The position numbers and the translations under genes were made by a program. A stretch of 45,432 bases of DNA. Source: Verrucomicrobiota bacterium (GTDB taxonomy: Bacteria > Verrucomicrobiota > Verrucomicrobiia > Opitutales > Coraliomargaritaceae). Positions within the stretch are counted from its first letter, which is position 1. Every line of letters starts with the position of its first letter. Shown here in pieces: positions 36,063 to 45,255 of the stretch. The stretch lies in NCBI GenBank assembly GCA_009908325.1, contig JAAAPI010000179.1, positions 1-45,432 of the forward strand, in the 5' to 3' direction. Below the pieces are notes generated by a model. That model saw nothing but the letters and a program-made list of their open reading frames with translations, had not been told where the DNA came from and did not search any database.

Positions 36063-36950
36063 ATGATTATGAGAGAAAAAACAATAGGATTCGTTGGCCT
36101 TGGCCGCATGGGCAGTAACATGGCGCGTTGCCTCGCTGAAAAAGGTTATCAAATAACCGCCCTGTTCGATATCGACGAAAGCGTTTCCAATGCGCTCGCC
36201 AATGAACTTGGCTCCACCGCCTGCCGCAAGCTTGCCGATGTGACCACTCACGCCGAAATCATCCTCACGGTGGTGACCAACGATGAGGCGATGGAGTCCA
36301 TCTTCTTCGGCGAAGATAACTTATTGACCAGTGCAAAGGGCCGCACCTTCATTAACTGCGCAACCCTCACGCCGGCCATCCATCATAAGCTTGATGAGGC
36401 CGCAGCAAAAGTTGGCGCGCAATGTTTGGAAGCCTGCATGGCCTCCAGCATCCCGCAGGCCCGCAACGGAGAACTTTTCCTAATGATCGGTGGTAGCGAA
36501 GCCCTATTTAACGAGACCAAACCACTTCTCGAGGACATGAGCCAAGCCCTCCACTACGTAGGGCCCTCCGGCAAAGCTTCCGAAGTCAAGGCCCTGGTCA
36601 ACATGGTGATGAACATCAATACCGCCGCCCTTGCCGAAGGCCTCGGCATCGGCGATGCCCTCGGGCTCGACCTCAACATGCTTTGTAAGGTCTTCAGCCA
36701 GACGGGCGCCAACTCCCGCGTCCTTGAAACCGACGCGGAAGACATGATCGCCCGCGACCACGACTGCTTCTTCTCTGCCGAGCACGCGGCGAAAGACTCC
36801 GGTATCGCCCTAAAACTCGCCGCGTCGCACGGCATTCAAGCGCCGCTCGCTCAGGCTACGTTTGACCAATACACCAAGTTGACATCCCTTGGCAAAGGCG
36901 CGCTCGATAAATCCGGCATCGCCGAACTCACCTTTAAGGGCAGACAGTAA
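36063..36950 (+). CDS. NAD(P)-dependent beta-hydroxyacid dehydrogenase family protein
   Basis: A 295-residue oxidoreductase of the 3-hydroxyisobutyrate dehydrogenase/tartronate-semialdehyde reductase family. The Rossmann motif is GFVGLGRMGSNMA (residues 9-21). The helical C-terminal domain has the catalytic Lys176 and Asn180 (EVKALVNMVMN). The substrate-binding motif, normally DAPVSGG, is changed to EACMASSIPQARNG, so the substrate may differ from the classical enzymes. It starts 3 bp after coaX and should be co-transcribed. Confidence 0.85.
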   Translation: MIMREKTIGFVGLGRMGSNMARCLAEKGYQITALFDIDESVSNALANELGSTACRKLADVTTHAEIILTVVTNDEAMESIFFGEDNLLTSAKGRTFINCATLTPAIHHKLDEAAAKVGAQCLEACMASSIPQARNGELFLMIGGSEALFNETKPLLEDMSQALHYVGPSGKASEVKALVNMVMNINTAALAEGLGIGDALGLDLNMLCKVFSQTGANSRVLETDAEDMIARDHDCFFSAEHAAKDSGIALKLAASHGIQAPLAQATFDQYTKLTSLGKGALDKSGIAELTFKGRQ

Positions 36951-36954
36951 GCTG

Positions 36955-37051
36955 CATGGCGTCGTCGCTTGCGGCGGCCCAAATTCTACCATGTGAATGC
37001 ACGAAAAATCGAATCCACCAAACTGCGGACTTCATAAATGAAGCCCCTACG
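36955..37051. repeat. REP-like inverted pair of mixed families
   Basis: The left element (36955) has a CATGG head and the hairpin CGTCG-CTTG-CGGCG with one mismatch. The right element (37025-37051) is inverted, with the CGTAGGGG head and the hairpin CTTCA-TTTA-TGAAG. The two arms belong to different stem families. Confidence 0.65.
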
Positions 37052-37059
37052 ATGCTATC

Positions 37060-37803
37060 ATGAAAGAAACGATAAGAAACACCTTCAACGAATGCCTCGA
37101 CTACAACTTTGCGTCCGGAGCTGAATCCGTGGAGAAACCCGGCTGGATCGTTTTACTCGGTCACGGCGTGACTGGCGACAAGGACCGACCCGTCATCGTC
37201 GATACGGCCACGGCCCTGAACGCTGCTGGCTTCGACACCTTGCGCTTTTCTTTCGCGGGGAACGGCGGATCAGAAGGCGACTTCGCCGATGCCACAATCT
37301 CAAAAGAAGCAGGTGACCTCAATGCAGTCATCGAAGCCGTTTCGCCAATGTATTCAAATATCGCTTACATTGGTCACAGCATGGGCGGTGCCGTCGGGGT
37401 TCTCCAAGCTTCGAAAGATCCTCGAATCAAAGCCCTCATCTCGCTGGCTGGTATGGTTGACACCAAAGCCTTCGCAGAAACCGAATTTGGCGATGTGATC
37501 CCGGATCAGGGCCTAATGTGGGACGAGCCCGATTGTCCGCTCTCATCACAGTTTGTAGAGGATCTTTGCCGGAAAATCGGTAGCGTCGCCCCCCAAGCCG
37601 AGCAGGTTCGTGTGCCTTGGCTTTTAATCCATGGAACAGCTGACGACGTCGTTCTACCAAAAGACAGCTTGCAGATTCGAAGCATCAAGGGCGACTCCGT
37701 CGACTTTATCTCCATCGAGGGCGCCGATCACAGCTTCAGCGACCCGATTCACAACGCTAAGATGACACTCTCGGTGGTCGAGTGGTTGAAAAAAATCATG
37801 TAA
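37060..37803 (+). CDS. alpha/beta hydrolase
   Basis: A 247-residue hydrolase with the nucleophile elbow GHSMGG (Ser107), catalytic Asp at HGTADDVV (Asp195 or Asp196) and His224 (GADHSF). The oxyanion region is LGHGVTGDKD. The short length and lack of a lid point to a cytoplasmic serine esterase or lysophospholipase-like enzyme. The substrate is unknown. Confidence 0.85.
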   Translation: MKETIRNTFNECLDYNFASGAESVEKPGWIVLLGHGVTGDKDRPVIVDTATALNAAGFDTLRFSFAGNGGSEGDFADATISKEAGDLNAVIEAVSPMYSNIAYIGHSMGGAVGVLQASKDPRIKALISLAGMVDTKAFAETEFGDVIPDQGLMWDEPDCPLSSQFVEDLCRKIGSVAPQAEQVRVPWLLIHGTADDVVLPKDSLQIRSIKGDSVDFISIEGADHSFSDPIHNAKMTLSVVEWLKKIM

Positions 37804-37947
37804 GCGGATCTGTCGGCCCTGCAGCAGAGCGGTTGCATGCCGAATCGCGGCGTATTCACGCTTGCGCGACGAAGACAGATCTCGAGGCACCATCGCTGCC
37901 CGACGATCTCTCTGACGCCAGCAGGTGAAGACATCCACTCTACACAA

Positions 37948-38511
37948 CTACCGAACCCCGCACAGCTCTTCAGCCACGCTTAACGCTTCTTCAAACGGCC
38001 AGGTCGCCCGAAGGTTTTGCGACTCCGTCATGGCTCCGGAATAAAGAAGAAAAACGGCGGTTCCCAATCGCCGGGCATCCTTTTCGGCGACCAGCGTACC
38101 CACCAGATCGATGAAGAAATCCCGTTGCGCCCGTTTGAATTGATCGATCAACAGGGCCATCTCCGGCTCGCTCTCGCTGTCAATCGAAGCCGCCGTGTTA
38201 GCGAACTGACACGCCCGCCAACCATTCGACTCGACCCAATCGGACATGGATAAAAAATACTTTTTCAAACGGCGATCCGGTTCACCCAGGCGGTTCATGA
38301 AGTTCTCATGCATCAGCCGCATGCGCTTGCTTAAACGCTCCAGCCAAGCCTGCCCCAGAGCCGATTTCCCGCTGTAATTCCGATAGAAATCAGCCTTCGG
38401 CAAGCCACTTGCCGCTATGATCTCATCCACAGATACCGAACTGTAACCTTTCCGATGAAACAACTCACCGGCTTTGGATAGAATAACTTCACGGGGGGGG
38501 ATTTCAGACAT
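37948..38511 (-). CDS. TetR-family transcriptional regulator
   Basis: A 187-residue protein starting at the ATG at 38511; a longer frame would run through the intergenic repeats. The N-terminal helix-turn-helix is VILSKAGELFHRKGYSSVSVDEIIAASGLPKADFYRNYSGKS cut short here: key residues are the FHRKGY turn and the SVDEI and KADFYRNY helices. The C-terminal part is an all-helical ligand domain (AcrR/YxaF-like). It is convergent with the hydrolase gene. Its target is not visible. Confidence 0.88.
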   Translation of the reverse strand: MSEIPPREVILSKAGELFHRKGYSSVSVDEIIAASGLPKADFYRNYSGKSALGQAWLERLSKRMRLMHENFMNRLGEPDRRLKKYFLSMSDWVESNGWRACQFANTAASIDSESEPEMALLIDQFKRAQRDFFIDLVGTLVAEKDARRLGTAVFLLYSGAMTESQNLRATWPFEEALSVAEELCGVR

Positions 38512-39026
38512 ACGCCAGAGTTCACCAATTAGAAAAAGACCGGTCAAGCCGTCAGCCGCCTTCACAGATTTTTTAAATTTTCCTTTTTTCCTCCCACTTC
38601 CACGCAGCCCGGGCGCAACTATAGATGTGGAACAGCTAACTGTCCACCATGGTCCCAACCGCTGATCGATCCGGACTATAGCAGACAGGAAAAAAAGCTT
38701 CATACGTATGTCCGCTCCTTTCCCTGTCCGCCGTAGCTTCGGCACCCACTGTGCCGGAAGCGAAGGCGGAAGGTGCGGAACAAGCTTAGACAAAACTGGT
38801 GGCTGAGCGTACCCCGATTGAACATTGCACCTCGGGTGCAATTATAGATGCGGTGCAGCTACCTAAAGGAAGCTGCTTACGTATGTCCGCTCCTTTAGGT
38901 GCGGAACAGGCTGAGACAACACCGACGGTTCAATTTCACCCCGCACTTAAAATTGCACCCTTGCACCTGCCCATCCCGCTTTCAACATTTACAAAACGAG
39001 CCAATTGCCCATCTTTCCCCTTTCTC
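38512..39026. other. intergenic region with an imperfect direct repeat
   Basis: This 515-bp region lies between the divergent TetR and miaB genes. It holds two related copies (38611-38796 and 38834-38920) that both contain ATAGATG, ACGTATGTCCGCTCC, GGTGCGGAACA and GAC-AA segments. The first copy has an extra GTAG-headed palindrome (38730-38770) inside. A perfect 8-bp palindrome ATTGCACC/GGTGCAAT lies at 38824-38842. No gene was supported. Confidence 0.6.
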
Positions 39027-40412
39027 ATGAACCGGGTCTACATAAAAACCTACGGGTGCCAAATGAACGAACGCGACTCCGAAGCGGTCGGTGCCATGCT
39101 GCGCGGAAAAGGCTACTCATTGGTTGATAACGAGTTCGATGCTGATGTCGTTTTACTGAATACCTGCAGTGTCCGCGACCAGGCCGAGCAGAAAGCCATT
39201 GGCAAAGCCGGCCACCTGGCCAAGCGGAAGCGGAAAGATCCAAACTTTGTCTTGGGGGTCATGGGCTGCATGGCACAAAACCGCGGCGACGATCTGGTCG
39301 ACCGGCTGCCGGACCTCGACCTTGTCATCGGCACGCAGAAATTCCACCGCGTACCCGAGCACCTCGACCAAATGATCGCCAGCCTGCAGGGGCAGGGTCC
39401 CCGCCCCGCCACCGTCGTCGATTTAGCGGAAGAACTGGATTCACAAAACACAATCAAATCCCACGTCAGTGACACGACGCAAGTCACCGCCTTTGTCAGT
39501 ATCATGCAAGGGTGCAATATGAAGTGTTCCTACTGCATCGTGCCCAAGACCCGGGGAGCCGAGCGGGCGCGGCCCATGGAGGCCATTGTCGAGGAGATCG
39601 AAGAGCTCGCAGCGAAAGGGACGCGAGATGTCACCCTACTCGGCCAAATTGTGAATCAATACGGCGTTCGCGAGTTTCCCTTCATCGATAAAAAGAGCCC
39701 CTTCGTGCAACTGATCGAAAAGGTCCATGCCATCGAAGGCATCGAGCGCATCCGCTTCACCAGTCCCCACCCCGTCGGTTTCAAAGATGACCTCATCGAA
39801 TGCTATGGGCGGCTGCCCAAGCTCTGCGAATATCTACACTTTCCTATGCAGAGCGGGAGTAACCGGATTCTCAAAGCCATGCGCCGCCCGTATACGATCG
39901 AGAAATTCCGCAGCATCATCGAGAAAATTCGCCAAGTGCGGCCGGATATGTATATCTCGACCGATGTCATCGTCGGCTTCCCTGGTGAGACCGAGGAAGA
40001 CTTTGAACTGACGCGGAAACACTTCGAAGAAATCGGCTTCGATATGGCTTATCTTTTCAAATATAGCGTCCGCCCGGATACCACCGCCGAGCCACTCGGC
40101 GATCCCATACCGAAAGAAGTCAAAGAAGAGCGCAATCAGGTGCTCTTGGACATATTAGGTAAACGCTCGCTGGAGCGCAACGAAGCGCTTGTCGGCAAAG
40201 TAGAAGAAGTGCTTTTTGAAGGTCCGGCAAAAAAAGGGGAAAACATGTTTCTCGGGCGCACCCGCGGCAACCGGGTTGTTTTGGTCAAAGCCAGTCCCCG
40301 CCTCGTTGGCCAGTTCGCGCAAGTTCGTTTCAACCGCGCCACAGCCAGCACTCTCTTCGGCGAGCTGGTCCTTGAAGGCATCGAAAACGAACTCGAAGCC
40401 GCCGTTTTGTAG
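39027..40412 (+). CDS. miaB: tRNA-2-methylthio-N6-dimethylallyladenosine synthase MiaB
   Basis: A 461-residue radical-SAM methylthiotransferase starting at the ATG at 39027. The N-terminal UPF0004 domain has the Cys ligands of the second Fe-S cluster (TYGCQMNERDSE, NTCSVRDQAEQKA, GCMAQ). The radical-SAM Cys are Cys163, Cys167 and Cys170 (GCNMKCSYC). A C-terminal TRAM domain follows (GRTRGNRVVLV). It modifies A37 of tRNAs that read UNN codons. The PHPVGFKDDLIE and YLHFPMQSGSNRIL blocks are typical. Confidence 0.95.
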   Translation: MNRVYIKTYGCQMNERDSEAVGAMLRGKGYSLVDNEFDADVVLLNTCSVRDQAEQKAIGKAGHLAKRKRKDPNFVLGVMGCMAQNRGDDLVDRLPDLDLVIGTQKFHRVPEHLDQMIASLQGQGPRPATVVDLAEELDSQNTIKSHVSDTTQVTAFVSIMQGCNMKCSYCIVPKTRGAERARPMEAIVEEIEELAAKGTRDVTLLGQIVNQYGVREFPFIDKKSPFVQLIEKVHAIEGIERIRFTSPHPVGFKDDLIECYGRLPKLCEYLHFPMQSGSNRILKAMRRPYTIEKFRSIIEKIRQVRPDMYISTDVIVGFPGETEEDFELTRKHFEEIGFDMAYLFKYSVRPDTTAEPLGDPIPKEVKEERNQVLLDILGKRSLERNEALVGKVEEVLFEGPAKKGENMFLGRTRGNRVVLVKASPRLVGQFAQVRFNRATASTLFGELVLEGIENELEAAVL

Positions 40413-40485
40413 CGCTTTAAAACGAAACATCATCAGCATTAATTTTGGGCGTGATCAATTCACGAGAATTTGGCTGACTCTTCTA

Positions 40486-43110
40486 ATGCCTAAAGCCCGA
40501 ACCAAAGCCAAGAAACGCAGCGCTCACAAATCTGATGAACTGCCCGCCCAAACCGACTGGCGCACAACCGACCAACAGGAATTACTTAAGCGGCAACTAC
40601 GAGCCGAAGAAGAGACCTTCCGGATCACCAACAAGCAGCCGGACCGCGCCATCTTTTCCAATTTCGCTGTCAAGTCAGGCTCCGGGCTGACCTACTCCGT
40701 CGAAATCCGCGATCTCAAGGCCCGCGACTTCGATTGCACCTGCACCGATTTTCGAATCAACGGGCTCGGCACCTGTAAACATGTCGAAGCCGTGCTGCTT
40801 CATCTTGAAAAAAAACACCGATTAGCCTTTAAGGTGGCTGCCGAAGGTTCGTCGCCGTTTGTTGATATCGTTCCAGACGCAAATGCCCCGTTCCTGCGTG
40901 TTGAGCGCAACCTCGGCCAACTACCGCCCACCCTACGCCAATTTTTCGACAGCCGGGGCCAGCAACAGGAAGACTCGGATCTCGACGACCTGATCCGCCG
41001 CTTGCAGCGCTCCCGTTCCTCGAAACTCCGCATTTCCCAGACCGTCACCCCCTGGCTGGAGCATCTCAGCCGCGAACAAGACCGCACCGCATCCCGCCGC
41101 GATTACGAGACCGGTGTGATCGACGGACGCCACCCAGAGCATGTCACCCTCAGCCCACTCTTCCCCTACCAACGCGAGGGCATGCTCCACCTCGCCTTCA
41201 AAGAACGCGCCCTCCTCGCCGACGAAATGGGGCTTGGCAAAACCATCCAGGCCATCGCCGCCTGCGCCCTCCTCCACCATTTGGGCAAGGCGCGCCGCGT
41301 GCTTGTCGTCAGCCCGGCCTCACTCAAGACGGAGTGGGAGGAACAGATCGGGAAATTCACCACCCTCCCGCAGCGCCTCGTCTTTGGTGGACGCAGCGAA
41401 CGCGCCGCCATCTACCGGGACCCGGAGCCACCCTTTTTTACGATTTGTAACTACGAGCAAATCCTCCGCGACAGCCTCGATATCAACGCCCATCTCCGCC
41501 CCGACATCATCGTGCTCGACGAAGCCCAGCGCATTAAAAACTGGTCCAGCAAAACCGCGCAGGCTGTCAAGCGCCTCGACGGCCGCTATGCCTTCGTCCT
41601 CACAGGTACGCCCTTGGAAAACCGTATCGACGAGCTTAAGTCTATCGTCGATTTTCTCGACCCCGCCCTGCTCGGCACATTCTTCCGCTTCAACCGCGAA
41701 TACTACGATCTCGACGAACGCGGCCGTCCCAGAGGCTATAAAAACCTCGACAAGCTACGCTCCAAAGTCGCTCCCGTCCTTCTCCGTCGGCGCAAAGTCC
41801 AAGTCGAAACGGAACTGCCCGATCGCAACGACCGCACTCTCCTCGTCCCTCTGACCAAGGCCATGCGCAGCGAGTATGCCGAGTACGAACAGAGTGTGGG
41901 TGAACTCGCCGCCAAAGCCAAACGCCGCCCCCTCACACCCAAAGAGCAAGACCTCCTCATGATCCTGCTCAACATGATGCGGATGATCTGCGACTCGCCC
42001 GGCATCATTAAAGACAATTCCTCCCGCGAGTGCCCCAAGCTCAAAGAACTCGAACTCGTGCTCGAGGAATCCCTCGGCGACCCCGACGTCAAAGTCATTA
42101 TCTTCTCCGAATGGATCGGCATGCTCGAACGCGTCCGTGAACTTGCCGAAAAACTCGGCTACGGCTACGCCTGGCACACCGGTTCCGTGCCGCAGAAAAA
42201 GCGCCGCGCCGAGATCCTCGCCTTCCGCCAGGATCCCGAGTGCCGCATCTTCTTCAGCACCGACTCCGGCGGTGTGGGGCTCAACCTGCAAAACGCCAGC
42301 GTCGTGATCAATTGCGACCTGCCGTGGAATCCCGCCAAACTCGAACAGCGCATCGCCCGCGCCTGGCGGAAAAACCAGACCCGCCCCGTCACTGTGATCA
42401 ACCTCGTGGCCGAAGCAACCATTGAACACGGCATGCTGGCCAGCCTCGCCCAGAAGATGGAACTCGCCGACGGAGTGCTCGACGGCTACGGCGAACTCGA
42501 CAAAATGACGCTCAAAAGCGGACGTCAGGTCTTCCTCAAACGCTTGGAGCAGGTCATGTCCAAAGTCCCCGGTGGAAAAGCGGCTAAACCTGCGCCGCCC
42601 AGCGATCCCGCCGCCCACTTCGCCAGCCAGGCCAAAGAAAGATTCGGTGCCCGCCTCGCCCACTGTCAGGAGGCCTGGATCCCCGGCTCCGACACACCCG
42701 TCCTCATGGTCGTCTTGCAAAACGCCACCGGCGCAGAGAAACCCCAATTAGAGCAACTCTTCAAAGAGACCGAATGGCGGGCCGATGCACCCACCCTGCA
42801 AGTGCTCGACAGCGCCACCTGGGAAACCATGCAACAACTCGCCGCCACCGGCATGATCAGCATCCACACCAGAGCCAACCGACCGCTGCTCAGCGAAGAC
42901 GGCGAGCCCTTGCCACCACCCCTCAGCCCCGAGCAACTCACCCGGATAAAAGAACTCCGCGAAACCGCCGCCACCAAACGCCGTGCCGCCGAGGCCCTCC
43001 TCACCGCCGGTCTCCATGAAGAAGCCGAGCCCTTCAAAAAAGCTGCACAGGAAGCCGAGGCCGAAGCCGACTCCATTGAAAACCAAAATGAACCGACCAA
43101 AGAAAAATAA
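40486..43110 (+). CDS. SNF2-family helicase with N-terminal SWIM zinc finger
   Basis: An 874-residue ATPase starting at the ATG at 40486. A basic N-terminus is followed by a SWIM zinc finger (Cys84, Cys86, Cys97, His99). The SNF2 ATPase has motif I DEMGLGKT (residues 246-253), motif II DEAQ (345-348), GTPLENR and the C-terminal helicase lobe (FFSTDSGGVGLNLQ, QRIARAWRKNQ). The tail after about residue 690 is helical, Glu/Ala-rich and specific. SWIM-SNF2 proteins are DNA translocases that remodel or repair nucleoprotein complexes. The precise role is unknown. Confidence 0.9.
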   Translation: MPKARTKAKKRSAHKSDELPAQTDWRTTDQQELLKRQLRAEEETFRITNKQPDRAIFSNFAVKSGSGLTYSVEIRDLKARDFDCTCTDFRINGLGTCKHVEAVLLHLEKKHRLAFKVAAEGSSPFVDIVPDANAPFLRVERNLGQLPPTLRQFFDSRGQQQEDSDLDDLIRRLQRSRSSKLRISQTVTPWLEHLSREQDRTASRRDYETGVIDGRHPEHVTLSPLFPYQREGMLHLAFKERALLADEMGLGKTIQAIAACALLHHLGKARRVLVVSPASLKTEWEEQIGKFTTLPQRLVFGGRSERAAIYRDPEPPFFTICNYEQILRDSLDINAHLRPDIIVLDEAQRIKNWSSKTAQAVKRLDGRYAFVLTGTPLENRIDELKSIVDFLDPALLGTFFRFNREYYDLDERGRPRGYKNLDKLRSKVAPVLLRRRKVQVETELPDRNDRTLLVPLTKAMRSEYAEYEQSVGELAAKAKRRPLTPKEQDLLMILLNMMRMICDSPGIIKDNSSRECPKLKELELVLEESLGDPDVKVIIFSEWIGMLERVRELAEKLGYGYAWHTGSVPQKKRRAEILAFRQDPECRIFFSTDSGGVGLNLQNASVVINCDLPWNPAKLEQRIARAWRKNQTRPVTVINLVAEATIEHGMLASLAQKMELADGVLDGYGELDKMTLKSGRQVFLKRLEQVMSKVPGGKAAKPAPPSDPAAHFASQAKERFGARLAHCQEAWIPGSDTPVLMVVLQNATGAEKPQLEQLFKETEWRADAPTLQVLDSATWETMQQLAATGMISIHTRANRPLLSEDGEPLPPPLSPEQLTRIKELRETAATKRRAAEALLTAGLHEEAEPFKKAAQEAEAEADSIENQNEPTKEK

Positions 43111-43321
43111 ACGAAGCAGAGTATCCAGAAAGGACCGAAAAAGCTTCCTTCCTACAGAAGGTATTTTGCGCTTCGACCAATTTGTTGGCGACCTAGCCTG
43201 GCAAGAGACCAGAAGTGTGACAGTGCTCACACCCGAAGCCGGACTCCCCATGGGCAGCGACGGCTTTATTGAGCAATACTGCACCGATCCGAACTGCGAT
43301 TGGTGCCTTTCCGCATCGTGA
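43088..43321 (+). CDS. truncated conserved protein (YCTDPNCD motif)
   Basis: A 77-residue frame whose start overlaps the helicase stop by 23 bp, suggesting translational coupling. The end reads GFIEQYCTDPNCDWCLSAS and stops. In related proteins a motif like YCxDPxCDCRRV continues into a longer domain, so this one looks cut off right after it. The stop lies inside a long hairpin (43311-43395), and an IS110-type gene follows. The remainder of the gene was not found. Function unknown. Confidence 0.5.
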   Translation: MNRPKKNKRSRVSRKDRKSFLPTEGILRFDQFVGDLAWQETRSVTVLTPEAGLPMGSDGFIEQYCTDPNCDWCLSAS

Positions 43322-43395
43322 ATCTCGCCCGCTGAGCGGAGCCCTGAAAGGGTGAAGCTCGGCGAAGCGGGCGAGTTCACGGTGCGGCTTTTTTT
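43311..43395 (+). terminator. long hairpin with T tract after the truncated gene
   Basis: A roughly 22-bp stem with one bulge and one wobble (arms 43311-43333 and 43366-43387), including CTCGCCCGCT with AGCGGGCGAG, is followed by CTTTTTTT. It can terminate the helicase transcript. The left arm lies inside the last codons of the truncated gene, so an inserted palindrome probably created the stop. Confidence 0.65.
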
Positions 43396-43497
43396 AGTCG
43401 CCCCGAGGGCCATCGTCGCAGCCGCTTTCGCGGCCACGACGTGGCTTGTTTTATGCCGTCCACAAACGTGGCGGCAAAAGCTACTATAGTCGGCGCT
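43396..43497 (+). other. non-coding leader of the IS110-type gene
   Basis: About 100 bp between the hairpin and the transposase ATG. In IS110-family elements the non-coding end encodes the bridge RNA, so a relic of one could lie here. I see short palindromes but no convincing bridge-RNA structure. Confidence 0.25.
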
Positions 43498-44777
43498 ATG
43501 AAAAGAAAAAGCATATTCAAGAATAACAGTCAAAACATCGATGCCGCTTTTATCGAAGCGGGTCTCCCCGAGAAGGTGCTTCTGGTGCCTCTCGATTTCG
43601 CCAAATCCACGCACTACGCATGTTTCTGCGACGGACTGGGGCGCTACCTCCGGCAAGCCTTCACGGTCAAAAACACCAAGGAAGGCTTGGACTACCTGGT
43701 CGAACGAATCGAGGCGACGCGCAAGAGCCGTGCGATCGGCAATAAACGGCATGTCATCATCGGCGGGGAAGATAGCGCGAGCTACACGCGCAACTTCATG
43801 CAGCGGCTCAATGAACTCGGCTACCTGGCCGTGCGCCTGAGTTCGTGCGAGGTTCACAGGCAAGCCGAAAGCGTGGATTCTTCCACCGACAGGACCGCCC
43901 TGAGGGCTATCGCCAAAACGATGCTCAACCGCGATGCCCGACCGATCGATGGGCATGATGTTTACACCGAACTGCGCGGCTTGACCCGCCAACGGCGACG
44001 CATCGTCCATCTGAGCACAGCGGTAAAGAATCGCATCCATACCCACGCGGACCGGCTTTTTCCCGGTTTTCTTGCTAAAGACAGTGTCCTGACTCCTTTC
44101 TCCAGGGCGAGTCTGGAACTGATGTCAAAACCTTCATTCGGAGCTGTCTCGATAAGCCGGAAAAACGAAAAAGCACTCGCGCAACTATTGAAACGGCAAG
44201 GGACACCCCGCAGTAATGAGGTCGCCCCGGCATTGAAGCAACAAGCGCGGGACTCGATCCCGGCGGAGAAAGACGCCGCCCGCTTAAGTGCCTACATTTT
44301 GGCCGGGGAACTTCAGCTGTTTCGTTCGCTTGAGAGTAATCTCGAAGCGCTCGATCGAGGATGCGCGCGCCTGCTGGCCCGCACGCCCGAGGCCTTCATC
44401 ACTTCGATCAAAGGAATCGGCATCACCCTGGCCGCTTCGATCTGCGCGGAAAGCGGGAGCCTCACGCAAATCACCAAGACCGACGGGCTGAACGCCTACG
44501 CCGGAATCGTCCCGAAGAGCTGATGCAAGACGCCGTGCGCCGCAAGCTCGCGGGTAAAGCGGTCGACACCGCGATGGCCAGGCGCTTCCTCCGAATCGCC
44601 AGAGCTCTGTGCAAAAACCACCTCACCTATCTGCCCGCCCGCTTGCGCGGTCAAAATGCTTCGTCCCGGGAACGCGCACAGTATATTTTAGACACCTGGC
44701 CTGCTTTACTGGTCAAATGGAAACGCCTGGGACTGCACGAAGAAGCCTTTGCCGCTGAAAACCCGCTCGGGCAGTAG
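43498..44777 (+). pseudogene. IS110-family transposase, broken by deletion and frameshift
   Basis: The first 341 codons (43498-44523) encode a DEDD (RuvC-like) domain (VPLDFAKSTHYACFCD, VIIGGEDSASYTRN) and the start of the Transposase_20 domain (FITSIKGIGITLAASICAESGS, NAYAGIVPKS), then stop. The rest of the protein continues in another frame (44524-44777: EELMQDAVRRKLAGKAVDTAM, LGLHEEAFAAENPLGQ). Compared with intact IS110 proteins about 40 residues are missing at the junction, the segment that should hold the catalytic serine. The element is therefore probably inactive. Its exact ends were not determined. Confidence 0.8.
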
Positions 44778-45255
44778 CGGCTGATCATGCAGGAAATCCA
44801 CGACATCGATCTTCCTCTATAGTCTCCGTGAAAGGAAGACGCATCACTTTGGGTTCGGAGTGGCGGAAAGGCACCATTCTGCGTAGCCGCATTCATCGAA
44901 CGACGGCACGGGTCAAAGAGCTCCGCCGTTCCGGCCCTTCGAGTTTATCTCAAAAACGCATCAAGATACTCCGCCGCGCCCTTGATAGGGCTACGGCACG
45001 CAACCAAACAGCGCAACGGTCCGGAATCCCATACCGAGCGGAATACCAACCGCACTCACGAACCCCCTTGCGATGCGAACCGATCAACGGATCAAAAAAT
45101 CCGCTCAAATCCAGCGCGGACGGCGACAGCTTTGCGCATTCTACAAGAGTCAAATATTTTCAAATTTTCTCTTGATACTTTGTCCCTCACTGTAGAAATT
45201 GACCTGACCCTAAAATTTTGCTTGTATTCAGAACATTTCACATTTTGCTACTCCC
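44778..45255. other. intergenic region between IS110 relic and RAYT gene
   Basis: This 478-bp stretch includes an open frame of 115 codons (44828-45175, basic, Arg- and Ser-rich, MKGRRITLGSEWRKG) that I cannot assign; it may be chance or the trailing end of the IS110 element. An A/T-rich segment at about 45160-45250 could hold the promoter of the next gene (TTGACC at 45199, TTGTAT at 45222), but the match is weak. Confidence 0.4.

Noticed and set aside
41755..44046. Two long minus-strand open frames opposite the helicase and IS110 genes
   Set aside because: No domains recognised; they are antisense to a complete SNF2 gene and a transposase, so they are shadows.
44828..45175. 115-codon basic open frame after the IS110 relic
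   Set aside because: No recognisable domain, Arg/Ser-rich composition and position at the end of a decayed element; kept only as a note in the intergenic entry.
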